Shown here one piece after another: positions 62,245 to 64,000 of a stretch of 64,000 nucleotides of DNA. How positions within the stretch are numbered: the stretch's first letter is position 1; each line of letters opens with the position of its first letter. The stretch is from Sipunculus nudus (Eukaryota; Annelida; Sipuncula; Golfingiida; Sipunculidae): the NCBI GenBank assembly GCA_026874595.1, contig CM049322.1:52791386-52855385 (forward strand), given 5' to 3'. A program made the translations under genes and the position numbers. The notes beneath the pieces are model-generated. The model saw nothing but the letters and a program-made list of their open reading frames with translations. It searched no databases and had not been told where the DNA came from.

Positions 62245-62315
<71 letters not shown>
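62042..62315. repeat. Cluster of (TA)n microsatellites
   Basis: TA runs at 62042-62077, 62089-62102, 62108-62144, 62243-62257 and 62260-62315. Confidence 0.95.
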
Positions 62316-62319
<4 letters not shown>

Positions 62320-62418
62320 TCAATGTTATCCTATAATGCTGCTGTAAATGAATAGCTATTGTAACAAGGCAGGCCTTATTTCCACTCCCCGGGAAGTCTC
62401 TGAGTGTTTTGGCAGTTT
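62143..62418 (+). repeat. Near-identical ~102-bp duplication across a TA run
   Basis: 62143-62244 and about 62316-62418 both read ATTCATCAATGTTATCC through CCACTCCCCGG and end at TTTTGGCAGTT, with only a few differences. The TA microsatellite between them probably mediated the duplication. Confidence 0.85.
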
Positions 62419-62589
62419 AAGTGACCAAAACTGGGGCGTTTATTCTGTCCAGTGATAAACGTAGTTTAATAATTGCTTTTCTTTTTACAAAATCCTCTCT
62501 GAACTTCTTCTATAGACATAATAGGGATAGCAGGGACATGAGACAGTTACACATTTCTGGAAATAAGATCTTGAAACATTTAAGTTTTT

Positions 62590-63240
62590 CAGTTTTTATA
62601 TTGAAATTGATTTTTATTTCAATGCATTTAACATTAAAGTTTAAAACAATTACCCCTGACAATTATATTACAGTTATGTGTGACAAAAAGTTTAAAAGAC
62701 ATATCTATAGATTAATATTTTTTCTGCAGTGCCAAATAGATTTTAGGTCTAGTTGTTTCATCTTTTTTAAAATTTGTATATGGATCATGAGATCTAACTT
62801 AAAGTAACACATAAAGAGTAAGTGAAATCGACATTACTTGATAAACTGGCTGAGAGTCCTTATCAGTAGACTGTTGGCACCTCATTAGTGAGTTCTGGTT
62901 TTGTGTCCATATGCTCAGACTGGTGCATCAGCTCTTGTCTCAGAATACAAAGGTAAAGCACAGACCAGACTGGTTAAACTCGACTGGCACCTGTACCCTG
63001 GTAGGTTGTTTCATTAATTTACCATACCACTGATTTCATCTGAATCATTTTCAGTGATGATACTGTGGTGTCAAAGTAGGCAAAAATTACTAGATCTTAG
63101 ATTTAAAGAAAAATTAAAACTATAAATGTAACAAGGGGTCCTTTAAGACCATTGTCACAATACTGATTAGATAGATATGCATCTCAAAGGTAAGCCCAAT
63201 AACAATGATTAACACTCATGTTTTATTTTTATATATAGTT
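62590..63240 (+). repeat. Diverged tandem duplication, second unit
   Basis: Partner of 61395-62041 in the same orientation. The ORF at 62421-62807 lies across its start and is not credible as a gene because the aligned first unit does not preserve the frame. Confidence 0.75.
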
Positions 63241-63254
63241 CATATTTTTATATA

Positions 63255-64000
63255 TAGTGACCTCCGCCAAAGAAAATAAATAAATAAATAAATAAAAGAG
63301 GTTAGAACTGAATGTAAAAGTGAAGGTTTTTATAAAGATAAATCACTCAAAATAAAGCCTGTAGGCAGCGTCTTGATGATTAATTTTCAGTGGTCAAATC
63401 CAAATCAGGCCTTATTTTTAAAACAGAGTTAACACACATACATTGTTTTCTAGAAAATATACTTTTTTTATATTATTGATGTACAAGGCCTCTGTCCTAA
63501 AGGAAACCTGTGCAATAAATATACAAATTTAAAGGCAAAACCAGTCAATGATAACATGGCTGAACCCTTCACATAACAGTTGGATCTTGAATATCAGAAT
63601 AATCTAAATAAATTTAGATGGGACCCTTGAGGTTATTGTTATGCGAGATACTCATTTTTTTTTCAAGGAGTGAACCCTGTAACTAGAGCAACACAACAGC
63701 ATACCAGGGTTCAAATAGTCAATCTTGAACCTGCCTTTTACGTTATATTATCAGCACTCTTGGTTGTATACTACCTGTATCGATATCATTCACATGCAAT
63801 AAAAAGTTGCCACAGTGAAAATTTGCACATGGAACACTTGTTATATGCTACCAGCCTGGCCAAGTACGGGTGGTGATATAAACAATTTAACATGTGTCTG
63901 AATACTGTTGCCCTTGTTTAGGGATCATGGTGATACATTAAATATCGCAGGTGAAGATATTAGGCTACATGTTTACCTAAGGTATAGACAATTGCTAACA
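63255..64000 (+). repeat. Second copy of the 746-bp direct repeat (cut by window end)
   Basis: Same sequence as 56789-57534 as far as the window goes. Flanks to the left differ (TATATATAG here, ATTGAGGTAG there), so this is a duplication with a sharp left edge. Confidence 0.9.

Noticed and set aside
56789-64000. LTR retrotransposon bounded by the 746-bp direct repeats
   Set aside because: No gag, protease, RT or integrase frames lie between the copies, and the copies' right edge and target duplication cannot be seen. Kept only as a direct repeat.

Overview
The window looks like a piece of a lophotrochozoan genome, most likely a mollusc and perhaps a bivalve. It is AT-rich, has long TA microsatellites, only a few widely spaced intron-containing genes, no operons, and a dense mix of transposon remnants. 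The mollusc assignment is inference from repeat style and gene families; nothing here fixes a species.

Layout. 1-12 kb is gene-poor. It holds a complete non-autonomous hAT element with an exact 8-bp target duplication (3698-4280) and a decayed pogo/Tigger element (7815-8700). At 14.8-15.7 kb is the one clearly intact gene, an intronless-CDS LicD/fukutin-type protein, with a possible untranslated first exon about 2.5 kb upstream. At 16.2-20.5 kb is an L1-like LINE broken into pieces. At 20.8-22.1 kb the minus strand carries an unidentified coding-like cluster.

At 25.0-30.9 kb three minus-strand exons with matching phases form the 3' end of a secreted-type gene joining an ILEI (FAM3/PANDER) domain to a six-cysteine PAN/apple domain. 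At 34.3-35.9 kb is a dead LicD copy, interrupted by a 207-bp TA-flanked MITE and bracketed by ~198-bp inverted arms; the left arm is a reversed copy of the pseudogene's own 3' end. Immediately after it lies a ~9.7-kb tandem array of a ~100-bp monomer (about 97 copies) with large internal duplications.

At 49.6-58.8 kb, three minus-strand exons with consistent phase-1 junctions encode part of a KDZ-transposase-like gene: a cysteine cluster, a linker and the KDZ core. Its introns hold several interspersed repeat families and a tRNA-derived SINE. A 746-bp segment (56789-57534) is repeated, apparently without change, at 63255-64000, and 61.4-63.2 kb is a diverged tandem duplication.

The genes do not form an obvious pathway. 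LicD proteins act in Golgi glycan modification, ILEI/PAN proteins are secreted, and KDZ is transposon-derived. The most distinctive features are the LicD pseudogene in an inverted repeat next to a satellite, the satellite's higher-order duplications, and the multi-exon KDZ gene. Exon joins are inferred from splice signals and phase, not from transcripts.
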